The translations under genes were made by a program, and so were the position numbers. A DNA stretch of 64,000 bases from Bacteroidota bacterium (GTDB lineage: Bacteria; Bacteroidota; Bacteroidia; Cytophagales; Cyclobacteriaceae): contig JAEZGH010000048.1 in NCBI GenBank assembly GCA_023417065.1, forward strand, positions 1 to 64,000. Reading direction: 5' to 3'. Positions 34,595-43,984 of the stretch are shown in pieces; the first letter of the stretch is position 1; the number at the start of each line of letters is the position of its first letter. The notes beneath the pieces are model-generated. The model was not told where the DNA came from and searched no databases. It worked only from the letters and a program-made list of their open reading frames with translations.

Positions 34595-37500
34595 CTATTC
34601 CGTCCTGATCACTTTGAAGGTTTTGCTTTTCTGGTCTGACAATACCCTGATAAAATATACTCCTGAAGGAACGTCAGTTAGCGATACCGTTGCTGTATTC
34701 GATCTTGACTCGAAGGCGTTAATCTGCATACCCTGCCCGTTCAGCACGACCACGCCAAATGATTTTTTAAAGTCACGCACTTCGAGAACGACGTCGCCGG
34801 AAGTGGGATTCGGATAGATCAGCACATTCTGATACAGCTCCGGTAACACCGACGTGAAGACAAATTCAAAGTCTGCCGAGCGCACCGTGCATTCACCGAC
34901 GTTAACTTCCACTGCATAAGTCTTTCCATTTACCGGCGTCCTGCCTAGTATTCTGCCCGTCTCACTGGCGAGTGCTGAACCATTTTCGAACCACTGGTAT
35001 GAATCGCCTTCGGTCGAGCTTAGGCTGACTCCTGAGTAAGTGATTACCGGTAATTCAATTCCCTGACACGAAGGTTGCGGGTTGCCGGTGCCGATTTCAA
35101 TGTTGTTCTGGAATATCGACAGTACTGAGTTTGTGTTTCCACCGCCCGTGTTATTCTCGCGCGTGACCAAGATATCCGGCTTACGATCTCCATTCATATC
35201 CGCCGCGGCAATACTCGTAGGAACATTGGGAAGGTCGATAACGATTGGTGTTCCGAATGAAATCACGTTCGAGGTCGTGTTGACAAGAATGGACAGTTTA
35301 CCTGTGGTGTTGGTAGTTTGATGAGCGATTGCAATGTCCACTTTTCCGTCGCCATTAAAATCCGCCAGAGCGATATCATAAGGTTTTGCTTCGACGGTAA
35401 AGTCGAACCGCGCAAAGGCAAGCAGACCCGGTGACGATGAATTCCTGAATATGGAGATAGTTCCGTCATCCTGGTTTGCGACAGCGAAGTCGGGCTTGCC
35501 GTCGTTGTCAAAATCACCGGTCATGATCGCAATAGGTCTGGCCATTGCATCAAGAGGAAGCGCATCGTCAAATGAAGACGCATCGAGGGCTTTGTTCAGG
35601 CCCTTGTTCCGCACCACGTGGATTTTGTTGATGCTGTATACGCCGTAAACAAAGTCATCGAAGCCATCGAGATCAAAGTCAGCACCGTCGATGGCGTATA
35701 CGTTTCCGCCTGTTGCAGGCATATTGAAAGCGGCGCGCCATGTACCTACGCCTGCACCCGTAGTGAACGAGCCTTTCGACGAGCGATTGCCAACAACCGC
35801 AACTGTGTTACCATTTACGACTACGATGTCCATCTTACCGTCTTTGTCGAAATCCAGGTTTGTTTTCATGCGACTTGAACTTCCCGAGCCGCCGTCTACC
35901 CGGTCTTCAAATACCAAGTCTGCGGACCCTGCATTGCGATATGCTCCGCCCTGAACAATGACATCCTGCCATCCGTCGCCGTCGATGTCGGACACGCCGA
36001 CGAATCTTCCATTCGCGTTGATGGTGTCGACCGGGACAAGCAGATCATTGGAGATCGGACTGCCCGGCATGGTAGTAGTATTTTTGAAAACCCGCGCTTT
36101 GTTGGTGCCGATGATGTCGGGAACAATAACATCTACAAAGCCATCCCTGTTGAAGTCAGCAACGGCGATATTGTTTCCGGCGTTGTATAACTGGATGTCG
36201 GCCTTGCGCTCAAACGTAGTTTCATCCAACGGTGCCGCAGCATTGAACATTGTAGAATACTTGTTTGTACTGAAGCCGGTGAGGCCGTGATTTGTGACAC
36301 TGATACGTTCGTAAACAGGGTTGACGGGCCCCATGATCGTCAGCTCGGCCTCGTCAGCTTCAGGTACTTCCATCTTCGTGCCTGCAATGCTGACCAGCGG
36401 CTTAACGGCTCCGGCATATAAGTGGTCGCCCTTGATCGTAAATTCGCCATTGGGTACACCGGTCAATGGAGCTTCTTTTACAACGGGAGCGGGAAAGCAC
36501 TCATTGCGCAGGATGCTGATTCGTGAGCTGCTGGTGAAGGCGAGGACGATGTCGGGTTTAGCGTCACCATCGAGGTCAGCGATCGCCGGATTCAACGGAT
36601 ATGCGGTGGTGCCGATATTAACCATCGTGGCTTCGCGGAACGACTGCTCTGACAATTCACCGTTTGTGAAGTTGTTTTCAAAGATGGCCAGGTTAGCGGC
36701 ATCAGTCGCGACGATGTCCGGTTTACCGTCTGCATTAAAATCCGCTATGGCGATTCCCCCATAGTGGTTGAGGGGCGACCGGAGAATGATCCGCTGTGCA
36801 AAGTTTTCGGATGTGAGTAATCCGTTTTCATTTATGGCGATGTGGATATCCTCGGGGTTTGCTCCTTTCCAGATGAGTTCAGCCTTGCGGTCGCCATCGA
36901 GGTCGGCGAAAGCCATGCCGTATACACTTCCGGGGCCATCAATAACGAAGGCATCTCCGAAATTTGTGCCCCGGGGGTGTGAAAGATTCGGGAAAACATG
37001 AATTTTGGCGTCGAAACCCGACTGAACCAGTATCTCCGGCTTTTTGTCGCCATCGAGGTCGGCGGTGATAACTTTACTTGCGGCGCTGAATTCGGGAGCG
37101 GAGATACTCTTTCCCCAGGCGAAGTCAATAAATCCTTCGCCACTGACGTTTAAGAACAGATAGAGGTACGGAGTAATGCCCGAACTGGAGTGAGTTGCCA
37201 GCAAGTCGATCTGTCCGTCGCCGTCGATGTCGGCAGCGTGCAGGCCGTGCGTTGAATAATTCGGGGCGGTGAATATTTCGAAAGGTTCGAATGCGATGTT
37301 GCCGGGAGTACTTATGTTCCGGTGCACGACGATCGCACTAGACTGCGTATTATACACCACTGCAATATCCAGTTTGCCGTCGCCGTCGAAATCAGCAACA
37401 GCATTTTCCATGGTGCCGTTTGCGAGTGTAACTTTTGGTGCGAAGGATTCGGTGGTGATGGTTCCCGTTACGCCGAGATTCCGGTAGATCTGTATTCCAC

Positions 37501-38563
37501 CTGAAGAGACGATGATGTCGTTGAGTCCATCGCCGTCAATGTCTGCAAGGCTCAGTCCCCGTGAATTTCCGTCAGTTGCAATGTCTACTCTCTTGCCGAT
37601 AGAGCCCGCAACGATTCTTCCGCCGTTGTCGCCTTCATTGTTGTAAATGGGATGGAAATTCCGCGCAGTGGTGCCCGCGTATCCATTGAGGAGGTTGACG
37701 ACGGTGATGGGTGCAAACTGCGCGCCCTCAGGAACCTGCACGGCAATTTGTTGTGCCGTTGCATTGGTGACATTGGCGCGCACGCCGCCGAAGTACACTG
37801 CGTTGTTTTGCGAACCATTGGCAAAATTATGGCCAGTGATGGTAACGGAAATCATCGGAATAGCCGCCGTAGGAGTGAAGTCCGAAATAAGGGGGCCATT
37901 TCCCCGGGGCCACTGATAAAGGGTTACATTCTCGATCCCTGCCTCAAGATCTGCTCCGGCGGTGTATCTGCCTCTGATGCGAAAAGACGTTACATTGGAG
38001 AACACTCGCCTTATCTGTTCACGTGTCGCGCGCGGCCCGTTTTTCGAACCCCATCGCCAGTCGCCGTTTTCTTCGTCGAGCCCAAGTTCGTATGCCCTGA
38101 AGCCTGTACCCGGTAGTGCATCGAATGAGTGATGAAGGCTGTAGCTGCCATTCGATATTATAACATCGCTGTACGCTGCGTTCGTCCCATCAACGGACTG
38201 CTTAAGGGAAAACCACAATTGCAACCGATAGGAAGAAGCCATCCAGTTGCCCAGAAATTTTTCCGGCGCTACCCAATAGTACCAGGTATTTGTCTGACTC
38301 ATCTTTCCGGATAAGTAATAGAGCCTGTGTTCTCCGGGCAGCGAAAGATCTTCGCCATGGCTCTTGAGCGAAAGTTCCTGAGGATTGTTCCCGCTGGGGT
38401 CAAGCAGTTGCCAACCCTCGAAGTCTTCATTAAACTTGCTTTGGACTTTGTCGAGTCCGTGCCAGAACGTCGGCGTTGGCGACGCTGGCAACTTCAGGCG
38501 TTGCGCGTGGGCGTAGCCCGATAGTAAGAAAATGAGTAATAAAGGGGGGTAGAGGTGCTTCAT
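34595..38563 (-). CDS. Large secreted FG-GAP/VCBS-repeat protein, T9SS cargo
   Basis: A 1322-residue exported protein. Signal peptide about 1-21 (ends GYAHAQ). Residues about 25-210 are a beta-sandwich-like N-terminal domain; a TIG/IPT domain follows (about 215-305, PISVTITGHNFANG-like); then more than ten FG-GAP/VCBS repeats with calcium-loop signatures such as DIDGDGLNDI, DFDGDGKLDI and DLDGDAKPDI, broken by a second TIG-like domain; a short Ig-like segment (YQWFENGSAL); and a type A T9SS sorting domain at the end (YPNPTSGDVVLEV ... GVYFIRVLSD). It is probably surface-attached through T9SS. The frame is open 32 codons further upstream, but MKHLYPPLLLIFLLS gives the signal peptide. Role unknown, possibly adhesion. 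Confidence 0.93.
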   Translation of the reverse strand: MKHLYPPLLLIFLLSGYAHAQRLKLPASPTPTFWHGLDKVQSKFNEDFEGWQLLDPSGNNPQELSLKSHGEDLSLPGEHRLYYLSGKMSQTNTWYYWVAPEKFLGNWMASSYRLQLWFSLKQSVDGTNAAYSDVIISNGSYSLHHSFDALPGTGFRAYELGLDEENGDWRWGSKNGPRATREQIRRVFSNVTSFRIRGRYTAGADLEAGIENVTLYQWPRGNGPLISDFTPTAAIPMISVTITGHNFANGSQNNAVYFGGVRANVTNATAQQIAVQVPEGAQFAPITVVNLLNGYAGTTARNFHPIYNNEGDNGGRIVAGSIGKRVDIATDGNSRGLSLADIDGDGLNDIIVSSGGIQIYRNLGVTGTITTESFAPKVTLANGTMENAVADFDGDGKLDIAVVYNTQSSAIVVHRNISTPGNIAFEPFEIFTAPNYSTHGLHAADIDGDGQIDLLATHSSSGITPYLYLFLNVSGEGFIDFAWGKSISAPEFSAASKVITADLDGDKKPEILVQSGFDAKIHVFPNLSHPRGTNFGDAFVIDGPGSVYGMAFADLDGDRKAELIWKGANPEDIHIAINENGLLTSENFAQRIILRSPLNHYGGIAIADFNADGKPDIVATDAANLAIFENNFTNGELSEQSFREATMVNIGTTAYPLNPAIADLDGDAKPDIVLAFTSSSRISILRNECFPAPVVKEAPLTGVPNGEFTIKGDHLYAGAVKPLVSIAGTKMEVPEADEAELTIMGPVNPVYERISVTNHGLTGFSTNKYSTMFNAAAPLDETTFERKADIQLYNAGNNIAVADFNRDGFVDVIVPDIIGTNKARVFKNTTTMPGSPISNDLLVPVDTINANGRFVGVSDIDGDGWQDVIVQGGAYRNAGSADLVFEDRVDGGSGSSSRMKTNLDFDKDGKMDIVVVNGNTVAVVGNRSSKGSFTTGAGVGTWRAAFNMPATGGNVYAIDGADFDLDGFDDFVYGVYSINKIHVVRNKGLNKALDASSFDDALPLDAMARPIAIMTGDFDNDGKPDFAVANQDDGTISIFRNSSSPGLLAFARFDFTVEAKPYDIALADFNGDGKVDIAIAHQTTNTTGKLSILVNTTSNVISFGTPIVIDLPNVPTSIAAADMNGDRKPDILVTRENNTGGGNTNSVLSIFQNNIEIGTGNPQPSCQGIELPVITYSGVSLSSTEGDSYQWFENGSALASETGRILGRTPVNGKTYAVEVNVGECTVRSADFEFVFTSVLPELYQNVLIYPNPTSGDVVLEVRDFKKSFGVVVLNGQGMQINAFESRSNTATVSLTDVPSGVYFIRVLSDQKSKTFKVIRTE

Positions 38564-38856
38564 AAGCCAGTGATAATGTTCAATGCAAAAAAGCCTATTT
38601 AACGGTGGGAGGAAATACCGCAATGATGTGACAGCGCACTCCGCTTGAAGACCATGCATGGCGGTCCCAGACTCACAGAAAAGACGAAATCAGGGGATTT
38701 GAATGAAAACAATGAATGGTCGGAAATGCCTGCGTTTCAATTGGGGGGAATCGGTGTACGAAAAGATATCGTAACTTTAATCAAGGCCGTCAGGCCAGTA
38801 AGTGGTTCAGGACGTTTGTCGTGTCCGAAATTCAATCATCATAAAATTTCTTCGTT

Positions 38857-39231
38857 ATGAGTTCTCCCACCTTCAGCGCAGGCGTTAACATCGCTATCAA
38901 AATACCCAAATCAAAATACGAACAGACGGTTGTGTTTTTCCGCGATGTGCTCAGGTTTGATGTGAAGGAAAGACCGATAGACAATCCCACGGTGTCGCGC
39001 ACTCATGAAGTGAAGTTTGGTCATAACACGATCTGGCTGGATTGTGTAGATAACTACACGCATTCGGAGACATGGCTGGAACTCCGTTCGCCGGATGTCG
39101 AAAAGGCGGCTATCTGGCTTAGAGATAATGGGGTAGATACATGCGATGAGCTGGAGAAACTTCCAGATGGGCATCACTGGATTATGGATCCGGCAGGAAC
39201 GGTATTCATCGTGGGCCCGGAAACCCGATAA
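38857..39231 (+). CDS. VOC (glyoxalase/dioxygenase-fold) family protein
   Basis: A 124-residue single-domain protein with the two beta-alpha-beta-beta-beta halves of the vicinal oxygen chelate fold: an opening KIPKSKYEQTVVFFRDVLRF and a closing HHWIMDPAGTVFIVGPE. The metal-ligand set of true glyoxalase I is not complete, so its activity is unknown. An imperfect -7 element (TAACTTTA, 38772-38779) lies in the upstream 293-bp intergenic region, which shows nothing else. Confidence 0.85.
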   Translation: MSSPTFSAGVNIAIKIPKSKYEQTVVFFRDVLRFDVKERPIDNPTVSRTHEVKFGHNTIWLDCVDNYTHSETWLELRSPDVEKAAIWLRDNGVDTCDELEKLPDGHHWIMDPAGTVFIVGPETR

Positions 39232-39336
39232 GGATACCTGTCAGGGGTACTACGCGCATGGATTGAACCAGACCTGTCATACAGGTCGAATCGGGACCAT
39301 TTTCCGTTATAAGGGTGGTAATCTGACGTTTCTCCT

Positions 39337-39344
39337 TATTTTTG
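39337..39344 (+). promoter_or_regulatory. -7 element of the HAD/M50 operon (TATTTTTG)
   Basis: TATTTTTG is a full match to TAnnTTTG, 24 bp before the chosen ATG at 39369. Confidence 0.5.
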
Positions 39345-39368
39345 CCGCGGCATTAAATGGTGCTGTTA

Positions 39369-39986
39369 ATGGAGAAGAATTTCAAAAACATCATATTCGA
39401 CCTCGGAGGCGTTATTTTAGATCTCGATGTTCCCCGGACGCTGCAGGAATTTGCCCAGGCCTCCGGACTGTCAGTCGAAAAGGTGGTGCAGATTTTCCGG
39501 ACTTCCGGTGGATTTGAGAAATACGAACGCGGTGAATTCAGCGATGCAGAATTCCGGGATTTTGTCAGAAACGCGTACGGAATCAATGTCTCCGACAGCG
39601 ACCTGGACCGTTGCTGGAATGCCATGCTCGGGCCCATCCCATCAGCCAAACTGGAGTTGTTAACCAGCCTGAAAGCCAGCTATCCCACGTTTCTGCTGAG
39701 CAACACAAATACGATCCATCTGGATTACGTGAACTCCGTCATTCTTCCTTCACAGAATACGGCAGCTCTCGAAAACTATTTCCACCGGACGTATTATTCT
39801 CATCTGATGGGCAAGCGGAAACCCGAACCGGAGATCTTTCTGCAAGTGCTGGAAGAAAATAACCTTGTTGCGTCGGAAACGCTTTTCCTTGACGATAATC
39901 CCGATAACATCGCCGGCGCAGCTGCAGTCGGACTCCAAACTGCTTTTGTTAATACGCCCGATTTCATCCTAGAATATTTCCGATGA
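39369..39986 (+). CDS. HAD-family phosphatase
   Basis: A 205-residue HAD hydrolase of the IA-v3 (YihX-like) subgroup: nucleophile D11 in IIFDLGGVILDLD, a small helical cap, motif II threonine/serine in FLLSNTN, motif III lysine in MGKRKPEPEIF and motif IV LFLDDNPDN. It probably dephosphorylates a sugar phosphate or similar metabolite. The ATG at 39369 was preferred over 39357 because the family starts just before the nucleophile strand. Its stop overlaps the start of the M50 protease by 4 bases (ATGA), so the two are co-translated. Confidence 0.92.
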   Translation: MEKNFKNIIFDLGGVILDLDVPRTLQEFAQASGLSVEKVVQIFRTSGGFEKYERGEFSDAEFRDFVRNAYGINVSDSDLDRCWNAMLGPIPSAKLELLTSLKASYPTFLLSNTNTIHLDYVNSVILPSQNTAALENYFHRTYYSHLMGKRKPEPEIFLQVLEENNLVASETLFLDDNPDNIAGAAAVGLQTAFVNTPDFILEYFR

Positions 39987-41188
39987 ACCAGGATCTGAAG
40001 CGCGTTCTACTACAGATATGTTTGTTCGTCGTCACGTTTGTAACAACGACAATGGCCGGCGCAAGCTTTGCCTTCGGCTATTCCATCTATACGGGTGATG
40101 GCAATGGCGGGCTGGCAATAAACTGGGATTACTCCTGGGAGCAGTTCTGGTCCGGAGCGCCATTTTCAATACCGTTTCTGCTTATTCTAACAGTGCATGA
40201 ATTCGGTCATTACTTTACGGCCATGTACCACAGGGTCAGCGCATCGCTGCCTTACTATATTCCTTTTCCCCCAATTCCGTTTTTCTTCATCGGCACTTTT
40301 GGTGCGGTGATCAGGATCCGCTCGCGGGTAAAAAGCAACCTTCAGAATTTCGATATCGGCCTTGCGGGCCCTCTGGCGGGATTCATCATGGCACTCGGCG
40401 TATTGTATTACGGATTCTCAACATTGCCGCCTCCGGAGTATGTTTTCGAGTTTCACCCCGAATACGCCGAGTATGGACGCGATTATGCAGACGTGGTGTA
40501 TGACGAGGCGTATGTCGGTGACCATGGTGGTGCAATTTACTTGTCTATTGGCAGCAACCTTGTTTTTGAGTTTTTCGAACGCTTCGTTGCTGACCCCGAG
40601 CGTGTGCCTCATCCAAACGAGATCATGCACTACCCCGTGCTGATGGCCGGCTTTATCGCCTTGTTTTTCACCGCTCTCAACCTCCTGCCTATTGGCCAGC
40701 TCGACGGCGGACATATCACGTATGGCCTGTTCGGTAGGAAAGGGCACAAACGCGTCGCGTCAGCGTTTTTTATCCTGCTGATCTTTTATGCAGGCCTGGG
40801 ATGGGTAAATGCGCATACCGACAACGTGGGAACGTATTTCGGGTTCCTGCCGCGTCTGCCCGTGCTGATCCTGCTTGCCATCTGGTTTAATTTCTTCTGC
40901 TTTCGGGGACTGGGCTTGTCGTCGAAGTCTACGCTGATGGTCGCGTGCGTGGTATTCGCGGTTCAGTTCCTGATAACTGCGGTGGCGCCTACCGTGAATG
41001 GTTATCGCGGGTGGTTGTTGTTCGGAATCGTCGTAGGTCGATTTATTGGCGTTGCGCATCCCCCGGCGGAAATCGAAAAGCCCCTGGATACCAAACGCGT
41101 TATTCTGGGATGGCTGTCGCTGCTAATCTTCATCATATGCTTCAGCCCCGAACCACTCAGTATCGAGATCGTCGGTGTAGAGGAATGA
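39983..41188 (+). CDS. Site-2-protease-like membrane metalloprotease (M50)
   Basis: A 401-residue integral protein with about eight helices. The zinc motif HExxH is H72-E73-x2-H76 (TVHEFGHYFTA) and the third ligand region is LLPIGQLDGGH near 230-242, as in site-2 proteases. There is no PDZ domain. Such enzymes cut membrane-embedded substrates, often anti-sigma factors, but none is encoded nearby. An acidic/Tyr-rich insertion (YAEYGRDYADVVYDEAY) sits between the active-site halves. It overlaps the HAD gene by 4 bp and converges on the next gene with a 3-bp gap. Confidence 0.9.
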   Translation: MNQDLKRVLLQICLFVVTFVTTTMAGASFAFGYSIYTGDGNGGLAINWDYSWEQFWSGAPFSIPFLLILTVHEFGHYFTAMYHRVSASLPYYIPFPPIPFFFIGTFGAVIRIRSRVKSNLQNFDIGLAGPLAGFIMALGVLYYGFSTLPPPEYVFEFHPEYAEYGRDYADVVYDEAYVGDHGGAIYLSIGSNLVFEFFERFVADPERVPHPNEIMHYPVLMAGFIALFFTALNLLPIGQLDGGHITYGLFGRKGHKRVASAFFILLIFYAGLGWVNAHTDNVGTYFGFLPRLPVLILLAIWFNFFCFRGLGLSSKSTLMVACVVFAVQFLITAVAPTVNGYRGWLLFGIVVGRFIGVAHPPAEIEKPLDTKRVILGWLSLLIFIICFSPEPLSIEIVGVEE

Positions 41189-41191
41189 TTT

Positions 41192-43180
41192 CTATTTGAC
41201 TACGAGTTTCTTCGTGTAGATCTGTCCGCCTTTTGTGAACCGGAGGAGATACATTCCTGCAACCGGATTATTCATGCGAATGTGCGTCTCATCACCTGAG
41301 GTTACGGAGCTGAACTGTACGGGCTGTCCGGAGATGTTCATCAGCTGGAGGCGTTCCACAACGGACCGGATAGTGAACGCACCTTCGGAAGGGTTTGGGT
41401 ACACAGCGATTGCTTCTCTGTCCGGAGTGACGCCACTGATGGGGCCGGCCTCTCCAAAGTTGGGGCGTAACATCAGGCTGCCCTCGGTGAGCGCTGAAAC
41501 AGGGTACCATTTGATCTTGCCGTTCTCAACAATGCCGTTGAAGTCTTCATAGATCCTGTCAACCGTATTGTTGCTGTAGTCGATGCCGACGCGTATTTTG
41601 TTCGTGGCGGACCCTTTCCAACCGATGTAGAACTGACCTTCAACTACAACGGGTTCGATATTCACACGCTGGAAATGATTTCGTGGATTCGTCCGCACCA
41701 CGTGGGTTACTGCAGTGAGGCGATCACCGGGCTCACCATTTTCGTCTACGTCGAGGACAAAGAATTCCGCGGTGGTAAATCCGCTGATGCTGTACGTCGG
41801 AATGTACACGTCAAAGCCCACAAGCTGTTGCGGACCGGGAGCAAGCACATCGAATCGGTATGCGACCTGATCGTCGGCCTCCGACAATACCACCGCGTAT
41901 TCGGCTGTGCCGTCGTCATATGCGTAGAAATCGTGAAGGTGATAAACCTGCGAAATCGTATCGTTGGATGAAAAAATTCCTTCATCGGGTTCATAGATGC
42001 CCAGTGAAATGCGAAGATCCGTGCGATCGGCTTCCGGCAGGAAATATGCATCCCGGTCGAAACCCGGATCGTTGAAGTCTATCCCGCTGGATGTGGTGGC
42101 TATCGTGCTCCGGTAGCGTTCACCGGGTTGAAGGTTGTTGTCCGGGTATTTCGATCCTACAGGACCGAAAGGCATGGTAGCCCGGGTTAATGCGTCGTCC
42201 GTGTAGTTGTCGAACGTGAACTGGACGGTGTAGTCTGTTGGAGCTCCGTCGGGACCACCGCGAAGGCTTTGAATGTCGACTTTCGGAGGCGTGTACGTTG
42301 GGGCTGCGCGGAAATGATCAATCGGTATGCTGTAGTAGTCGCCAAACACCGGTCCTACCGAAGAGGCAATAGCGCGGTCAGGGTAGGTGAGGCTATTGGC
42401 ATTTCGCCCCTTGTTCAGGTAGATGTAGTCAAGGTGCCAGCTGTCGTAGGGGCCCGAGAGGCGGCCATAGTTGCGAAAGCGGAAGCGGAATTTTTTTGAA
42501 AAGAACTGTTCACCATTCACCTGAACGATAGCCTGATAAAACTGGTCGCGGGTGAAGTCAGGTACCGTTGTAATGGTAAGCGCAGTAACCCAGGTGCTAT
42601 CCGCCGTAAGGAATTCCACACGAAAGAAGTCGCTGGCGTCAGGCGCTTCGCCGTTGCCCTGCCATTGATAGAAGAAGCTGAGGTAAACACCGGATCTCTC
42701 GCCCAGTCCCACATAGTCCGTGCTCAGATCAATTGCACGCGACATCAGGATATCCCTGTATCCGTTTTCCAATGCCTGATTGGAGTACGGCTTGCCAGCC
42801 GAATCCAGTCCATCGAGCGTGGCAACGTGCAGCGACGGTGCGTTGATGCCCAGGCCTTCACTGATCCACACGTCGTAACTGTCTTCCCATAAGGATTCAG
42901 AAGGAAATCCTGAATAGGGGTCGTTCTCCACGAACACCGGCGTGCCGGAAAAGTCGTCGAAGAAGGGCAGGAGCAATGGTGTGTCGGACTTGGTTCGTTT
43001 TGAGGAAGTAGCTTTTGTTTTTGCTGACGAGGAAGGCGCTGATCTTTCCAGCGGAACAGGCACAAGTTGCGCGAAGCCTGAATAGGTAAGAAACACGCCA
43101 CATGCGAGGACGAGCCAGCGGAGTCCGCGGGCGGTATGCAGCCATGCTGGAACGATCTTAATAATCTTCTTCGTCATCAT
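41192..43180 (-). CDS. T9SS-sorted secreted protein of unknown function
   Basis: A 662-residue exported protein with signal peptide (about 1-37, ends YSGFAQ), a long beta-rich body with a jelly-roll-like section (SGVYLSFFYQWQGNGEAPD; about 120-220) and a C-terminal type A sorting domain (AVYPNPSEGAFTI ... AGMYLLRF) recognised by T9SS. No catalytic motif seen. The start lies inside the end of the PASTA gene (about 23-bp overlap), indicating co-translation; two adjacent ATGs (43180 and 43177) are possible. Confidence 0.88.
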   Translation of the reverse strand: MMTKKIIKIVPAWLHTARGLRWLVLACGVFLTYSGFAQLVPVPLERSAPSSSAKTKATSSKRTKSDTPLLLPFFDDFSGTPVFVENDPYSGFPSESLWEDSYDVWISEGLGINAPSLHVATLDGLDSAGKPYSNQALENGYRDILMSRAIDLSTDYVGLGERSGVYLSFFYQWQGNGEAPDASDFFRVEFLTADSTWVTALTITTVPDFTRDQFYQAIVQVNGEQFFSKKFRFRFRNYGRLSGPYDSWHLDYIYLNKGRNANSLTYPDRAIASSVGPVFGDYYSIPIDHFRAAPTYTPPKVDIQSLRGGPDGAPTDYTVQFTFDNYTDDALTRATMPFGPVGSKYPDNNLQPGERYRSTIATTSSGIDFNDPGFDRDAYFLPEADRTDLRISLGIYEPDEGIFSSNDTISQVYHLHDFYAYDDGTAEYAVVLSEADDQVAYRFDVLAPGPQQLVGFDVYIPTYSISGFTTAEFFVLDVDENGEPGDRLTAVTHVVRTNPRNHFQRVNIEPVVVEGQFYIGWKGSATNKIRVGIDYSNNTVDRIYEDFNGIVENGKIKWYPVSALTEGSLMLRPNFGEAGPISGVTPDREAIAVYPNPSEGAFTIRSVVERLQLMNISGQPVQFSSVTSGDETHIRMNNPVAGMYLLRFTKGGQIYTKKLVVK

Positions 43181-43952
43181 CAGGTGCGGTACCAAGTTCA
43201 CCTATCCAAAGATCAACGGCATCACCCACCTTAATATTTTCCCCTGGTGCCGGCAATTGTTTTACCACTACCGCCTTGGTTCGCATGGTATCGACAAGCA
43301 GTTTGATATCACCCACGACGAGGTTCGAACCGAGGATTGTAAACTTGGCGTCTTCGAAGCTGTATCCGACCACATTGGGCGTAGGCTCTTCCTTGCTGCC
43401 ACCGTCCATCACCACGAGGTCGATGACCGAACCTTTCGGCACGCGCGTGCCAGGACCGATCTTTTCACCCTTGAGTCTCATTTCCTTAACCACGTTGAAT
43501 GGCCCTGGAACGAGTTCAATCTTTCCGCGCTTCAACTGATTGCTTCGCAGCACGGCGTCCGCGTTTACAACTGATCCATCGATCAGGTTGGGCACCGGCA
43601 CGGAAGGCGGATTCACGCGGTTTACCGAAATGAAGATCTTGCGTCCTTCCTTCACCTTGGCTCCCGGATGCGGGTATTGTTTGATGACCGTATGCGGTGG
43701 ATAGTCAGGTGAATAGGTGGAATCGTTGACTTCAAAACGGAGGGATTTTCTTTTCAGCTCCGCTTCGATTTCCGAAACCAGTTTGCCTTCAATATCGGGA
43801 ACGGTTATCGACTCACCGTGATTGGTGACATTAGGCAGGTATACGTAAAAATAGAAAACCGCAAGCAGGAGGAATGTTCCAGCGGCAAGTAACAGGTGGA
43901 GCAAAACGCCTGCGAGTGAGTTATTCTTAAACTTGGTCAACTTGATCTTCAT
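43158..43952 (-). CDS. Membrane-anchored PASTA-repeat protein
   Basis: A 264-residue protein: short cytoplasmic head, one membrane helix (about 15-37), then three PASTA repeats (about 45-112, 113-185, 187-255) with the typical VPNL/VVGYSFEDAK and PGAKVKEGRKIFI segments, and an acidic tail. PASTA domains bind peptidoglycan or muropeptides; elsewhere they are joined to Ser/Thr kinases or PBPs, but no kinase is present here. The neighbour upstream is D-Ala-D-Ala ligase, which fits a cell-wall link. A TATATTTG promoter element lies 18 bp upstream of its ATG. Confidence 0.92.
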   Translation of the reverse strand: MKIKLTKFKNNSLAGVLLHLLLAAGTFLLLAVFYFYVYLPNVTNHGESITVPDIEGKLVSEIEAELKRKSLRFEVNDSTYSPDYPPHTVIKQYPHPGAKVKEGRKIFISVNRVNPPSVPVPNLIDGSVVNADAVLRSNQLKRGKIELVPGPFNVVKEMRLKGEKIGPGTRVPKGSVIDLVVMDGGSKEEPTPNVVGYSFEDAKFTILGSNLVVGDIKLLVDTMRTKAVVVKQLPAPGENIKVGDAVDLWIGELGTAPDDDEEDY

Positions 43953-43969
43953 CTGGATTGTGTAATCGG

Positions 43970-43977
43970 CAAATATA
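43970..43977 (-). promoter_or_regulatory. -7 element of the PASTA gene (TATATTTG on minus strand)
   Basis: CAAATATA on the plus strand is TATATTTG on the minus strand, a full match to TAnnTTTG, in the 32-bp gap between ddl and the PASTA gene. Confidence 0.5.
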
Positions 43978-43984
43978 CGAAGGA

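Noticed and set aside
34335..34817. 160-codon plus-strand frame after the Kazal gene
   Set aside because: It runs through the terminator at 34546-34564 and into the antisense of the FG-GAP gene's sorting domain.
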